Shown here: piece after piece, positions 1 through 8,245 of the stretch
Layout: each line of letters starts with the position of its first letter
Numbering within the stretch: the first letter of the stretch is position 1
Origin: Roseateles sp. SL47
GTDB taxonomy: Bacteria > Pseudomonadota > Gammaproteobacteria > Burkholderiales > Burkholderiaceae_C
Direction: 5' to 3'
Assembly: GCF_026625885.1 (NCBI RefSeq)
Contig: NZ_CP113068.1
Location: 4,464,001 to 4,528,000, forward strand
Length of the DNA: 64,000 nucleotides
Notes under the pieces: generated by a model
The model's input: only the letters and a program-made list of their open reading frames with translations
Told to the model about the DNA's origin: nothing
Databases searched by the model: none
Program-made: the position numbers and the translations under genes

Positions 1-3000
1 CCGTCACCAGCAGTGCGTCCTCCAATGTCACGGTCAATGTGCAGACCGTCAACGACGCCCCCACACTGTCCGCATCCGGCAACTCCCCCACCTACACCGA
101 GAACGGGGCTGCGGTGAGCCTGTTCAGTGGCACCTCGATCAGCACGATCGAAAGCAGCCAGAGTGTGAAGACGCTGACGATCAACGTCAGCAATGTGTCG
201 GACGGTGCCAGTGAAGTGTTGAACATTGACGGCACCAATGTCGCTTTGTTCAATGGCAACAGCCTCACTACGTCCACGCTGGGCCTTTCGGTCACCGTGA
301 GCGTCAGCGGCGGAGTGGCCACGGTGACCATGGACAAGACCTCCGGCATCAGCGCTGCCAATGCCCAGACTTTGGTCAATAACCTCAGCTATCGGGACAC
401 CAGCGATGCGCCCACCGCCGGGAATCGTGTGGTCACCCTGACCTCGGTGCGGGACACCGGCGGCGTGTCCAGCGGCGGATCCGACACCACCGTCCTGCTC
501 ATCAGTTCCACCGTGACCGTCGTTGCAGTGAACGATGCTCCCATTCTCACCACCTCCGGCGGCAGTGCCAGTTTCACTGCAGGCGACAACACCACCTCGA
601 CGCCCATCGCAGTGGATAGCGGACTGACGATTTCCGATGTGGACTCGACCACCCTGGCTTCAGCCACGGTGGCCATCACCGGCAACTTCCGCAGCGGCGA
701 AGACCAACTCCTCTTCACCAACAACAACAGCACGCTGTATGGCAACATCAGCAGCAGCTACAACGCCGCCACCGGGGTGATGACGCTGTCCTCCGCCGGC
801 AACACGGCCACCGTCGCCCAGTGGCAGGCGGCCCTGCGCTCGGTGCGCTATACCGATTCGGCGGTCACCCCGGACCCGTCCACCCGCACCATCAGCTTCG
901 TGGTGAATGACGGCACCGACAACAGTGTGACGTCCACCCGTCTGGTGACCGTCTCCGCCACGGACCAGACCCCCATCATCAGCAACAGCGGTGGCAGCGG
1001 TCTGTTCACCGAAGGCCAGGGGCAGACCCAGGTGGATCCCGGGCTGACCGTGTCGGACCTGGACAACGCCACCCTCTCCTCCGCCACGGTGCAGATCACC
1101 GGCAACTTCCGCAGCGGCGAAGACCTGCTGCAATTCACCAACACCAGCAGTTCGGTCTACGGGAACATCCTTGGCAACTACGACTCCGCCACCGGGGTGA
1201 TGACCTTGTCTTCTGCCGGCGGGACCGCCACCGTCGCCCAATGGCAAGCCGCGCTGCGCGACGTCACCTACAACAACCTCTCTGGCACCCCCGACACCAG
1301 CACCCGCACGGTGGCTTTCACCATCAGCGATGGGGTGAAGACCAGCGCTGCGGGGACGCGGACCCTGACGGTGGTGTCCGTGGACATTCCGCCGGTGTTG
1401 AGCACCTCCGGCGGCAGCGCCACCTTCACCGAAGGAAATCAGGTGGCGGGCACCCCAACGGTGGTGGATAGCGGTCTCACGCTGTCCGATGCCGACAGCC
1501 CCACCCTGGCCAGCGCCACGGTGGCCATCACCGGCAACTTCCAGGCCGGGGCGGACGTGCTGGCCTTCATCAACACAGGCTACGCGCAGTACGGCAACAT
1601 CATCTCGAGCTACGACGCATCGACGGGTGTGCTGTCGCTCAGCTCGGCCGGCGCCACGGCCACGGCCGCGCAATGGCAGGCGGCCCTGCGTTCCGTCAGC
1701 TACAGGAACACGTCGGACACGCCGACCACCGCCGCGCGGACGGTCAGCTTCACCATCAGTGACGGCGGCGCCAGCAGCACCGCCGTCACCCGGGATGTGA
1801 ACGTGGTGCCGGTGGACGACACCCCGGTCCTCTCCGGGGGCACTGACACGCCGGTATTCCAGGAACTCGACGGCCAGGCCGCCTCGCCCGTTGCCATCGC
1901 CCCAGGTCTCACCCTCACGGACAGCGACAGCCCGACGCTGGTGAGCGCTACGGTCGCCATCACCGGCAACCTGAACAGTACCGAGGACCTGCTGGCCTTC
2001 ACCAATGCCGATGCCACGCAGTTCGGCAACATCAGCGCCAGCTACAACGCTTCGACCGGTGTGCTGACGCTGAGCTCGACCGGCGGCACCGCCACGGCCG
2101 CGCAATGGCAGGCGGCCCTGCGCTCCGTCACCTACAACAACAGCGCGGAAGCCCCCAACACCGCCAGCCGCACCGTGAGCATCACGGTGAATGACGGCAG
2201 CACCGACAGCAACACGGTCAGCCGCACGCTGACCGTGGTCAGCACCAACGACACACCGGTCAATCAGACCCCGGTGGCTGTGCAGCATGTCTTCCAGGAC
2301 GGCAGCCTGGTCTTCGGCACGGCCCAGGGCAATGCCATCTCGATCAGCGACGCCGACGTCGGCACCGGCCTGGTGCAGGTCACCCTCACCGCCAGCAACG
2401 GCACCCTGAGCCTCTCCGGCACCAATGGTCTGAGCTTTGTGGTGGGCAGCGGGACCTCCGACGCCACGATGACCTTCGCCGGCAGCCTGGCCGACATCAA
2501 TGCAGCGCTGCAGGGCCTGAGCTTTGCACCAACGGCCGGCTATCACGGGGCCGCCAGTCTGCAGATCACCACCGACGATCTGGGGAACAGCGGTGGGCCG
2601 GCACGCACCGACACCGATACGATCACGCTGAGCGTCGACCAGCAATTCCCGGTGATCACTGGCGTCAACACCGCCATTCCGGACGGTGGCTACAAGGTGG
2701 GTGATGTCATCACCACCACCATCACCTTCGACCAGGCGGTGATCGTGGATGCGTCTGGTGGCACCCCCAGCCTGCTGCTGGAAACCGGCGCAATCGACCG
2801 TCAGGCGGTGTATGTGTCCGGCTCCGGCTCCAACACGCTGACCTTCAGCTATGTGGTGCAGGCGGGCGACACCACGGCGCGGCTGGACTATGCCTCGTCG
2901 GCCGCCCTGGCCCTCAATGGCGGCAGCATCCGCAGTGCGACCCAGTTTGACGCGGTGCTGGGCCTGCCGACCCCGGGCGGTGGCGACTCGCTGGCCGCCC

Positions 3001-4559
3001 AGCATGCCATTCAGATCGACGGCGTGGCGCCCACCGTGACCGGTGTGCAGTTGCCGTCCGCTGGCACCTACGTGGCCGGCCAGACGCTGGACATCACCGT
3101 CAACTACAGTGAAGCCGTCACCGTGGCGGGCAACGGCGCGGCCCCACGCCTGGCCGTCACCCTGGATGACGGCCGCGTGGCTTATGCGGACTATGTTTCC
3201 GGCTCCGGCAGCAATGCGCTGGTGTTCCGCTTCACCGTGCAGGCGGGCCAGCAAGCCGCCAACGGTGTGACCCTGGCTGGCAGCGTGGATGCCAACGGTG
3301 CGGTGCTGCGTGATGCGGTGGGCAATGCAGCCTCCACCACCTTGACTGGCGTTGGTGCCACCAGCGGCATCCGTGTGGATGCCGTCACCCCGACCGTGTC
3401 GGCCATCACCCGCCTCGACGGCAGCGCCACCTCCGGCCAGCCGGTGCGCTACCAGGTCACGTTCTCGGAAAACGTGTCTGGCGTGGATGCGGCGGACTTC
3501 AGCCTGAGTACCACCGGCAACGCCAGCGCGGCGGTGCTGGGAGTCACGCAGGTGGACGCACGCACCTATGTGGTGGAAGTGGGCCAGATCACGGGGGCGG
3601 GTCAGGTCAGCCTGAACCTTGCAGCCGCCTCAACCGGCATTGCGGACACCGCGGGCAATGCGCTGGTGGCCAATGCCAATGGACCGGCCTATGCCGTGGC
3701 CCCGGTGGCCCCACCGCCCCTGCCAGCCGACCCTCCAGCCCCGGCGCCTGCGCCCACCGTGATTCCGGTGATCGCGCCCTATTCGCCTCCGGTCACCTTC
3801 GATGCCGGTCCATCGTTGCCGAGTGTGGAAGCGCCCCAGGCTTCGACCTTGACCGGCAGCGACACCAGTGCCTCCAACTCCCTGCCGGTGGCGCTCGGAC
3901 TGAGCGTGCCCCTGCAGCCCAACGCACTGGAGCGGACGATCACCTCACCCGTCCCGGTGATGTCGGACAGCACCCCGCGTACCGACACCGCCGAGTCCGC
4001 ATCTCGCAACCTGGCCGGTCTGACTGCCGCCAGAGGCTATACCGTCTCCGCCGGCGAGCCGATGCGGATTGCCCTGCCGATCGACACCCTGTCCAGCCTC
4101 GGCCGCGATGGCCCGGTCACGGTCGAGGTGCGACTGGCCAACGGACAGCCGCTGCCCGTGTGGCTGAAGTACGACCCCGTCACCAACACCCTGGTGGGAC
4201 GCGCACCGGCCGGCATGACCCAGAAGCTGTCGATTGAGGTGACGGTACGTGATGCCAAGGGCCAGCGCGTCACGAATGTGGTGGATGTGGAGATCAAGGC
4301 CAATGCCGGCCCGCGCAGCGCAGCACCGGTGGAATCGCGCACGGCGGCGGTTGAGGCGACGCCGGCGCGCGAGGCACGGCTGGCCGATGCCGCACCGGCC
4401 ACAACCGAACGCAACGCCAGCGAAGCCGGTGACGGGCAAGCCCCCGCCGGCCGTGCAGGCCTGGCCGCCCAATTCAACCGCCATGGCCATGCCGCCTGGC
4501 AAGCCGAGCGTCAGCAGTGGGAGCAATTCCTGGACGCCGCGCAACACACGACGGCTTGA
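1..4559 (+). CDS. Giant repeat adhesin (Ig/cadherin-like), 5' end missing
   Basis: The frame is already open at base 3, so this is only the C-terminal part (about 1,518 residues) of a larger cell-surface protein. It carries VNDAP-type linkers typical of tandem cadherin/Ig-like repeats, then four repeats of about 143 residues (around bases 540-2250) sharing ITGNF, GEDLLAFTN and QWQAALRSV-like blocks. These are followed by three bacterial Ig-like modules (about 2640-3700), a Pro/Ala-rich hinge (about 3700-3780) and a putative-Ig (He_PIG-like) domain near 4030-4300. I see no GGxGxDxxx RTX nonapeptides. The low-Cys, Thr/Ser/Asp/Gly-rich composition fits a secreted type I substrate. The next genes encode TolC and HlyD proteins, which supports export by that system. 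A role in adhesion or biofilm is inference from architecture. Confidence 0.85.
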   Translation, partial: VTSSASSNVTVNVQTVNDAPTLSASGNSPTYTENGAAVSLFSGTSISTIESSQSVKTLTINVSNVSDGASEVLNIDGTNVALFNGNSLTTSTLGLSVTVSVSGGVATVTMDKTSGISAANAQTLVNNLSYRDTSDAPTAGNRVVTLTSVRDTGGVSSGGSDTTVLLISSTVTVVAVNDAPILTTSGGSASFTAGDNTTSTPIAVDSGLTISDVDSTTLASATVAITGNFRSGEDQLLFTNNNSTLYGNISSSYNAATGVMTLSSAGNTATVAQWQAALRSVRYTDSAVTPDPSTRTISFVVNDGTDNSVTSTRLVTVSATDQTPIISNSGGSGLFTEGQGQTQVDPGLTVSDLDNATLSSATVQITGNFRSGEDLLQFTNTSSSVYGNILGNYDSATGVMTLSSAGGTATVAQWQAALRDVTYNNLSGTPDTSTRTVAFTISDGVKTSAAGTRTLTVVSVDIPPVLSTSGGSATFTEGNQVAGTPTVVDSGLTLSDADSPTLASATVAITGNFQAGADVLAFINTGYAQYGNIISSYDASTGVLSLSSAGATATAAQWQAALRSVSYRNTSDTPTTAARTVSFTISDGGASSTAVTRDVNVVPVDDTPVLSGGTDTPVFQELDGQAASPVAIAPGLTLTDSDSPTLVSATVAITGNLNSTEDLLAFTNADATQFGNISASYNASTGVLTLSSTGGTATAAQWQAALRSVTYNNSAEAPNTASRTVSITVNDGSTDSNTVSRTLTVVSTNDTPVNQTPVAVQHVFQDGSLVFGTAQGNAISISDADVGTGLVQVTLTASNGTLSLSGTNGLSFVVGSGTSDATMTFAGSLADINAALQGLSFAPTAGYHGAASLQITTDDLGNSGGPARTDTDTITLSVDQQFPVITGVNTAIPDGGYKVGDVITTTITFDQAVIVDASGGTPSLLLETGAIDRQAVYVSGSGSNTLTFSYVVQAGDTTARLDYASSAALALNGGSIRSATQFDAVLGLPTPGGGDSLAAQHAIQIDGVAPTVTGVQLPSAGTYVAGQTLDITVNYSEAVTVAGNGAAPRLAVTLDDGRVAYADYVSGSGSNALVFRFTVQAGQQAANGVTLAGSVDANGAVLRDAVGNAASTTLTGVGATSGIRVDAVTPTVSAITRLDGSATSGQPVRYQVTFSENVSGVDAADFSLSTTGNASAAVLGVTQVDARTYVVEVGQITGAGQVSLNLAAASTGIADTAGNALVANANGPAYAVAPVAPPPLPADPPAPAPAPTVIPVIAPYSPPVTFDAGPSLPSVEAPQASTLTGSDTSASNSLPVALGLSVPLQPNALERTITSPVPVMSDSTPRTDTAESASRNLAGLTAARGYTVSAGEPMRIALPIDTLSSLGRDGPVTVEVRLANGQPLPVWLKYDPVTNTLVGRAPAGMTQKLSIEVTVRDAKGQRVTNVVDVEIKANAGPRSAAPVESRTAAVEATPAREARLADAAPATTERNASEAGDGQAPAGRAGLAAQFNRHGHAAWQAERQQWEQFLDAAQHTTA
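540..2250 (+). repeat. Four tandem ~430-bp coding repeats inside the adhesin
   Basis: Repeat units begin near 540, 969, 1389 and 1821 and end near 2250, with periods of about 429, 420 and 432 bases. Each encodes a PxLxxSGGSAxFTEG-like opening, a VAITGNF block, a YGNI..YDxATGVxxLSS block and QWQAALR. Close nucleotide similarity, for example at the QWQAALR segment, suggests recent duplication or gene conversion. Confidence 0.8.
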
Positions 4560-4591
4560 AGCCGCGACCGTACTCAGAGGAGAAGCACAAG

Positions 4592-6112
4592 ATGAAGATG
4601 GAAAAACTCCCCCGCCGTAGCTCACTGGCCCTGGCTGTGATGGCCGTCGTGGCTGTCGGATTGAGCGGCTGCGCCGTGGCACCGCAGGCCCTGACGGCGG
4701 AGGAACGGCAGAGCCTGATCCAGGCGGACCGCCAGATGCTGACCACCGAGCAAGAGCCCATCCAGGGCCCGATCTCGCTGGAGGAGGCGATGGCACGCGC
4801 CATCAAGTACAACCTCGACCATCGCGTCAAGCTGATGGAAGCCGCCGTGGCCCAGCGCCAGCTGGACCTCTCGCGCAGCGACCTGCTGCCCAAGCTGGCC
4901 CTGTCCGCCGGCTACAACTGGCGCGACAGCGAACTCGCGTCCTCCTCGCGCAGCGTGCTGAGCGGCCAGCAGTCCCTGGAACCTTCCACCTCCTCGGACC
5001 GTGAGCGCAATACCGCCGACCTGACCCTGAGCTGGAACGTGCTGGACTTCGGCGTCAGCTACTTTGGTGCCCGCCAGCAGGCAGACCGGGTGCTGGTGGC
5101 CGAGGAGCGCCGCCGCAAGGTGCTGCACCTGCTGATGCAGCAGACCGCACAGGCCTACTGGCAGGCGGCCGGTGCGCAGATGCTCGAAGGCAAGATCGAT
5201 CCTGTACTGGAGATGTCCCGCCGTGCGCTGGAGGACTCGCGCAAGGTCGAAGTGGAAAAGCTCCGCTCACCGCTGGAAGCGCTGAACTATCAGCGCCAAC
5301 TGCTGGACATCGTGCGTCAGCTGGAAGCCGTGCGGGACGAACTGGCCCAGGCCAAGCCGCGTCTGTCCGCCATCATGAATCTGGAGCCCGGCAAGAGCTT
5401 CACCGTGCAGATGCCGACGTCCATGCAGGCGCCCCGCATCACCCTGCCGGCCACCGGCATGGAAGAAGCGGCCCTGCTGCGTCGCCCGGAACTGGTTGAA
5501 GCCCAATACAACGAACGCATCGGCGTACTGGAAACCCGCAAGGCCCTGGCCCGTCTGATGCCTGGCCTGGAATTCAGCGTCGGTGGCCATTACGACAGCA
5601 ACAGCTTCCTGGTGAACCGCCAGTGGGGCGATGCCGGGCTGCGAGTGAGCTGGAACCTGTTCAATGTGCTGAACGCGAGCAACATCCGTGGCATGGCCCA
5701 GGCGCAACTGGACCTGGTGCGCCAGCAACGCCTGGCCCTGAACATGGCCGTGCTGACCCAGGTGCATGTGGCCCGCCTGGACTACCAGGGCCGCCTGCGT
5801 CAGTTTGAACTGACCGAGCAGCTCAATGGTGTGGAGCAACGCATTCTGGGCTACACCCGCAATGCCGCCTCCGCCAACAGCCAGGGCAAGCTGGAAGAAA
5901 TCCGTGCGTCGGCCTCCGCGATGATGTCCGAGCTGCGTCTGTACCAGACCTATGGTGCGCTGCAAGGCGCCTACAGCCAGTTGGTGGCCACGCTGGGTCT
6001 GGACCCGCTGCCGCAATCGGTGTCGGGCCATGACCTCAAGAGCCTCGGCGAAGCCGTGAAGGCTTCGGAACAGAACTGGACGAAGACCATGAATCCCGAG
6101 GGCGGCGCATGA
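4592..6112 (+). CDS. TolC-family outer membrane lipoprotein
   Basis: Outer-membrane channel component of a tripartite exporter, 506 residues. The ATG at 4592 is preferred because AGAGGAGA lies at a good distance upstream; it opens a lipoprotein signal with the lipobox LSGC (Cys at about residue 24). The frame is also open upstream into the end of the adhesin gene. Two outer membrane efflux protein (OEP) repeats are visible, with the long amphipathic helices typical of TolC (for example LEEAMARAIKYNLDHRVKLM and the later ERIGVLETRKALARLMPGLE). It lies about 30 bases after the adhesin and overlaps the next gene by ATGA, so it is probably co-transcribed and serves adhesin export. Confidence 0.88.
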   Translation: MKMEKLPRRSSLALAVMAVVAVGLSGCAVAPQALTAEERQSLIQADRQMLTTEQEPIQGPISLEEAMARAIKYNLDHRVKLMEAAVAQRQLDLSRSDLLPKLALSAGYNWRDSELASSSRSVLSGQQSLEPSTSSDRERNTADLTLSWNVLDFGVSYFGARQQADRVLVAEERRRKVLHLLMQQTAQAYWQAAGAQMLEGKIDPVLEMSRRALEDSRKVEVEKLRSPLEALNYQRQLLDIVRQLEAVRDELAQAKPRLSAIMNLEPGKSFTVQMPTSMQAPRITLPATGMEEAALLRRPELVEAQYNERIGVLETRKALARLMPGLEFSVGGHYDSNSFLVNRQWGDAGLRVSWNLFNVLNASNIRGMAQAQLDLVRQQRLALNMAVLTQVHVARLDYQGRLRQFELTEQLNGVEQRILGYTRNAASANSQGKLEEIRASASAMMSELRLYQTYGALQGAYSQLVATLGLDPLPQSVSGHDLKSLGEAVKASEQNWTKTMNPEGGA

Positions 6113-6900
6113 CGGTTCGCAGGGATGGCCAGGTCGGGCAGTTGGCCCTGGGCATCATTGTCACCAGCCTCATGGCGGTGACACAGCTACCCGTCCACGC
6201 ACAGGCCGCGGCGCCCGCAGGCGCTGCGGCGGACAAAGAAGGTCGGATCCGCACCCAGCTCAATGCACGCAACTCAGTGACCATCGCCGCCGAGATTCCG
6301 GCGCGTGTGGCCACCTTGCGCCTGCGGGAAGGGGATGCCTTTCGCGCCGGCGACCTGCTGGTGGGGCTGGATTGCTCGCTGCATCTCAGCCAGCAGCGCA
6401 AGGCGGAAGCCGCCGTGGAGGCGGCCAGTGCCGTCGTGGCGTCCAACCAGCGGCTGGCTGAGCTCAATTCCATTGGCGCGCTGGAGGTCCAGCAGGGCCA
6501 GGCGCGGTTGAAGGAAGCGCAGGCCGAACTGGCGGGCAACCGCCTGCTGGTCAACCGCTGCAACATCACCGCACCGTTTGCCGGCCGCGTGGCCAAGCGC
6601 CATGTCGCCGCCCACCAGTTCGTCTCGCCCGGCAACCCGGTGCTGGACATCATCGACACCGGCCAGCTGGAGGTGCAGATGATCGTGCCGTCACGCTGGC
6701 TGGCGTGGCTGCGTCCGGGTGCCGCCTTCCAGGTGGATGTGGAGGAGCTGGGCAAACGGTACCCGGCCCGGGTGCAGCGCATGGGCGCGCAGATCGATCC
6801 GGTGAGCCAGACGGTCGCCGTGTTCGGTGTCATGGACGGGAACCAACCCGGGCTGCTGCCGGGCATGAGCGGCTGGGCCGTGTTCCCCGGTCATCCGTGA
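6109..6900 (+). CDS. HlyD/RND-type periplasmic adaptor
   Basis: Membrane-fusion (adaptor) protein of 263 residues with an N-terminal signal or anchor segment (about residues 12-32) ending near AQAAA. The order is the standard one: a first lipoyl half (VTIAAEIPARVATLRLREGD), an alpha-helical hairpin (about 85-145), a second lipoyl half with the motif ITAPFAGRVAKR, then a beta-barrel (about 180-255). At 263 residues it is short for the family, with little after the beta-barrel. The start codon overlaps the TolC stop (ATGA), implying translational coupling. It would bridge the inner-membrane part to the TolC channel. Confidence 0.85.
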   Translation: MTVRRDGQVGQLALGIIVTSLMAVTQLPVHAQAAAPAGAAADKEGRIRTQLNARNSVTIAAEIPARVATLRLREGDAFRAGDLLVGLDCSLHLSQQRKAEAAVEAASAVVASNQRLAELNSIGALEVQQGQARLKEAQAELAGNRLLVNRCNITAPFAGRVAKRHVAAHQFVSPGNPVLDIIDTGQLEVQMIVPSRWLAWLRPGAAFQVDVEELGKRYPARVQRMGAQIDPVSQTVAVFGVMDGNQPGLLPGMSGWAVFPGHP

Positions 6901-6910
6901 GGCCACAGGC

Positions 6911-8245
6911 ATGACTGCGCCGGAGCGTTCGGCACCGCTGGTCAGCCTGCTGCAACTGCAGCGCCGGGCTCGCCAGGCCGCCACCCCGCAAGCCCTGGGC
7001 TTTGTGGCGGTGAATGAAACCCTGCAATTGGTGCCTTACAGGCAGGCGGCCTTGTGGACCGCCTCCGGGCTGGGCCAGGTCGCCGCCGTCTCCGGCCCGC
7101 CCTTGCCGGACCCTCAAGCGCCTTATGTCCAGTGGCTGGGGCAGTTGTTCCGCCATCTGATGCGCGAGCAGGCGCCGGCCGGCGAACTGCAGCCAGACAC
7201 GCTCCCGGAGACGCTGTGCGCCGATTGGCGGGAGTGGCTGCCGGCCCATGTCTTGTGGTTGCCCCTGCCTGCCCACGACCGCCCCGCCGCTGCCGGCCTG
7301 CTGCTGGCGCGCGAGGCCCCATGGGCCGCCCATGAAGTGGGCCTATTGACTGAACTGGCCCATGCCTACGGCCATGCGCTTGATGCCTTGCAACCCCGTC
7401 GCCCCTGGCGCGAGGGGCTGGGCAGCTTCCTGCGCCGCGCCCGCACTCGCCGCTGGTTGGCCGTGGGGATGCTGGCGGTCTGCCTCTGCCCGGTGCGGCT
7501 GACCGCCCTGGCCCAGGCGGAGGTGGTCCCGTCCGAGCCCTTCATGGTGCGGGCGCCGCTGGATGGCGTGATCGACCGATTCGACGTGCGGCCCAATCAG
7601 GCCGTGCAAGCCGGCACGCCGCTCTTCAGCCTGGACACCACCGCCTTGCGGGCCCGCATGGAAGTGGCCCGCAAGGCGGTCGACACGGCGCAGGAGGAAT
7701 ACCGCCAATCCGCACAGGCGGCGGTGACCAATGACAAGACCCGCGCCGACCTGGTGCTGCGACGCGGCAAGGTCCAGGAAAAGACGGTGGAGCTGGACTA
7801 CACCGCCGAACAACTGGCCCGCGTGCAGGTCAAGGCCGACCGTGCCGGCATTGCCGTGTTTGCCGACGCCAACGACTGGGTCGGCAAGGCGGTCACGCTC
7901 GGCGAGCGGGTGCTGCTGGTGGCGGACCCCGCACGGGTCGAACTGGTGGCCTGGATGCCGGCGGCCGACCGGCTGCCGGTGGCCCCTGGCGATACGCTGA
8001 CGCTGCACCCCCAAGGCTCGCCGCTGCAGTCGTTTGAAGCCCAAGTGCTGACGGTGGCCTACCGCGCCGAACCCACGCGTGAAGGCTTCATGGCCTATCG
8101 CATCAAAGCTGCGTTCACACCCGGACAGACCCTGCCCCGCATCGGGCAGCTGGGCAGTGCCCGTGTGCATGGGGGGTGGGCGCCGCTGGCCTATGTGGCC
8201 CTGCGGCGGCCACTATCAACGGCGCGACAATGGCTGGGCTGGTGA
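6911..8245 (+). CDS. GAF-like domain fused to HlyD-type adaptor
   Basis: A 444-residue protein. The first ~160 residues look like a cytoplasmic GAF-type sensor domain (PYRQAALWT, then LLLAREAPWAAHEVGLLTELAHAYGHAL near 130-160). One transmembrane helix follows (about 180-200, LAVGMLAVCLCPVRL). The C-terminal part is HlyD-like: lipoyl half VRAPLDGVIDRFDVRPNQ, a helical hairpin (about 240-300), a second lipoyl half (AGIAVFADANDW) and a barrel. It starts 10 bases after the preceding gene and its stop overlaps the next start (TGATG). GAF plus adaptor is uncommon; the GAF ligand is unknown and may be lost, because the domain could be purely structural. Confidence 0.78.
   Translation: MTAPERSAPLVSLLQLQRRARQAATPQALGFVAVNETLQLVPYRQAALWTASGLGQVAAVSGPPLPDPQAPYVQWLGQLFRHLMREQAPAGELQPDTLPETLCADWREWLPAHVLWLPLPAHDRPAAAGLLLAREAPWAAHEVGLLTELAHAYGHALDALQPRRPWREGLGSFLRRARTRRWLAVGMLAVCLCPVRLTALAQAEVVPSEPFMVRAPLDGVIDRFDVRPNQAVQAGTPLFSLDTTALRARMEVARKAVDTAQEEYRQSAQAAVTNDKTRADLVLRRGKVQEKTVELDYTAEQLARVQVKADRAGIAVFADANDWVGKAVTLGERVLLVADPARVELVAWMPAADRLPVAPGDTLTLHPQGSPLQSFEAQVLTVAYRAEPTREGFMAYRIKAAFTPGQTLPRIGQLGSARVHGGWAPLAYVALRRPLSTARQWLGW

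Noticed and set aside
660..3254. Very long open frame on the minus strand opposite the adhesin
   Set aside because: His/Arg/Gly-rich composition and exact antiparallel overlap with well-conserved repeats show it is an antisense shadow of GC-rich coding sequence.
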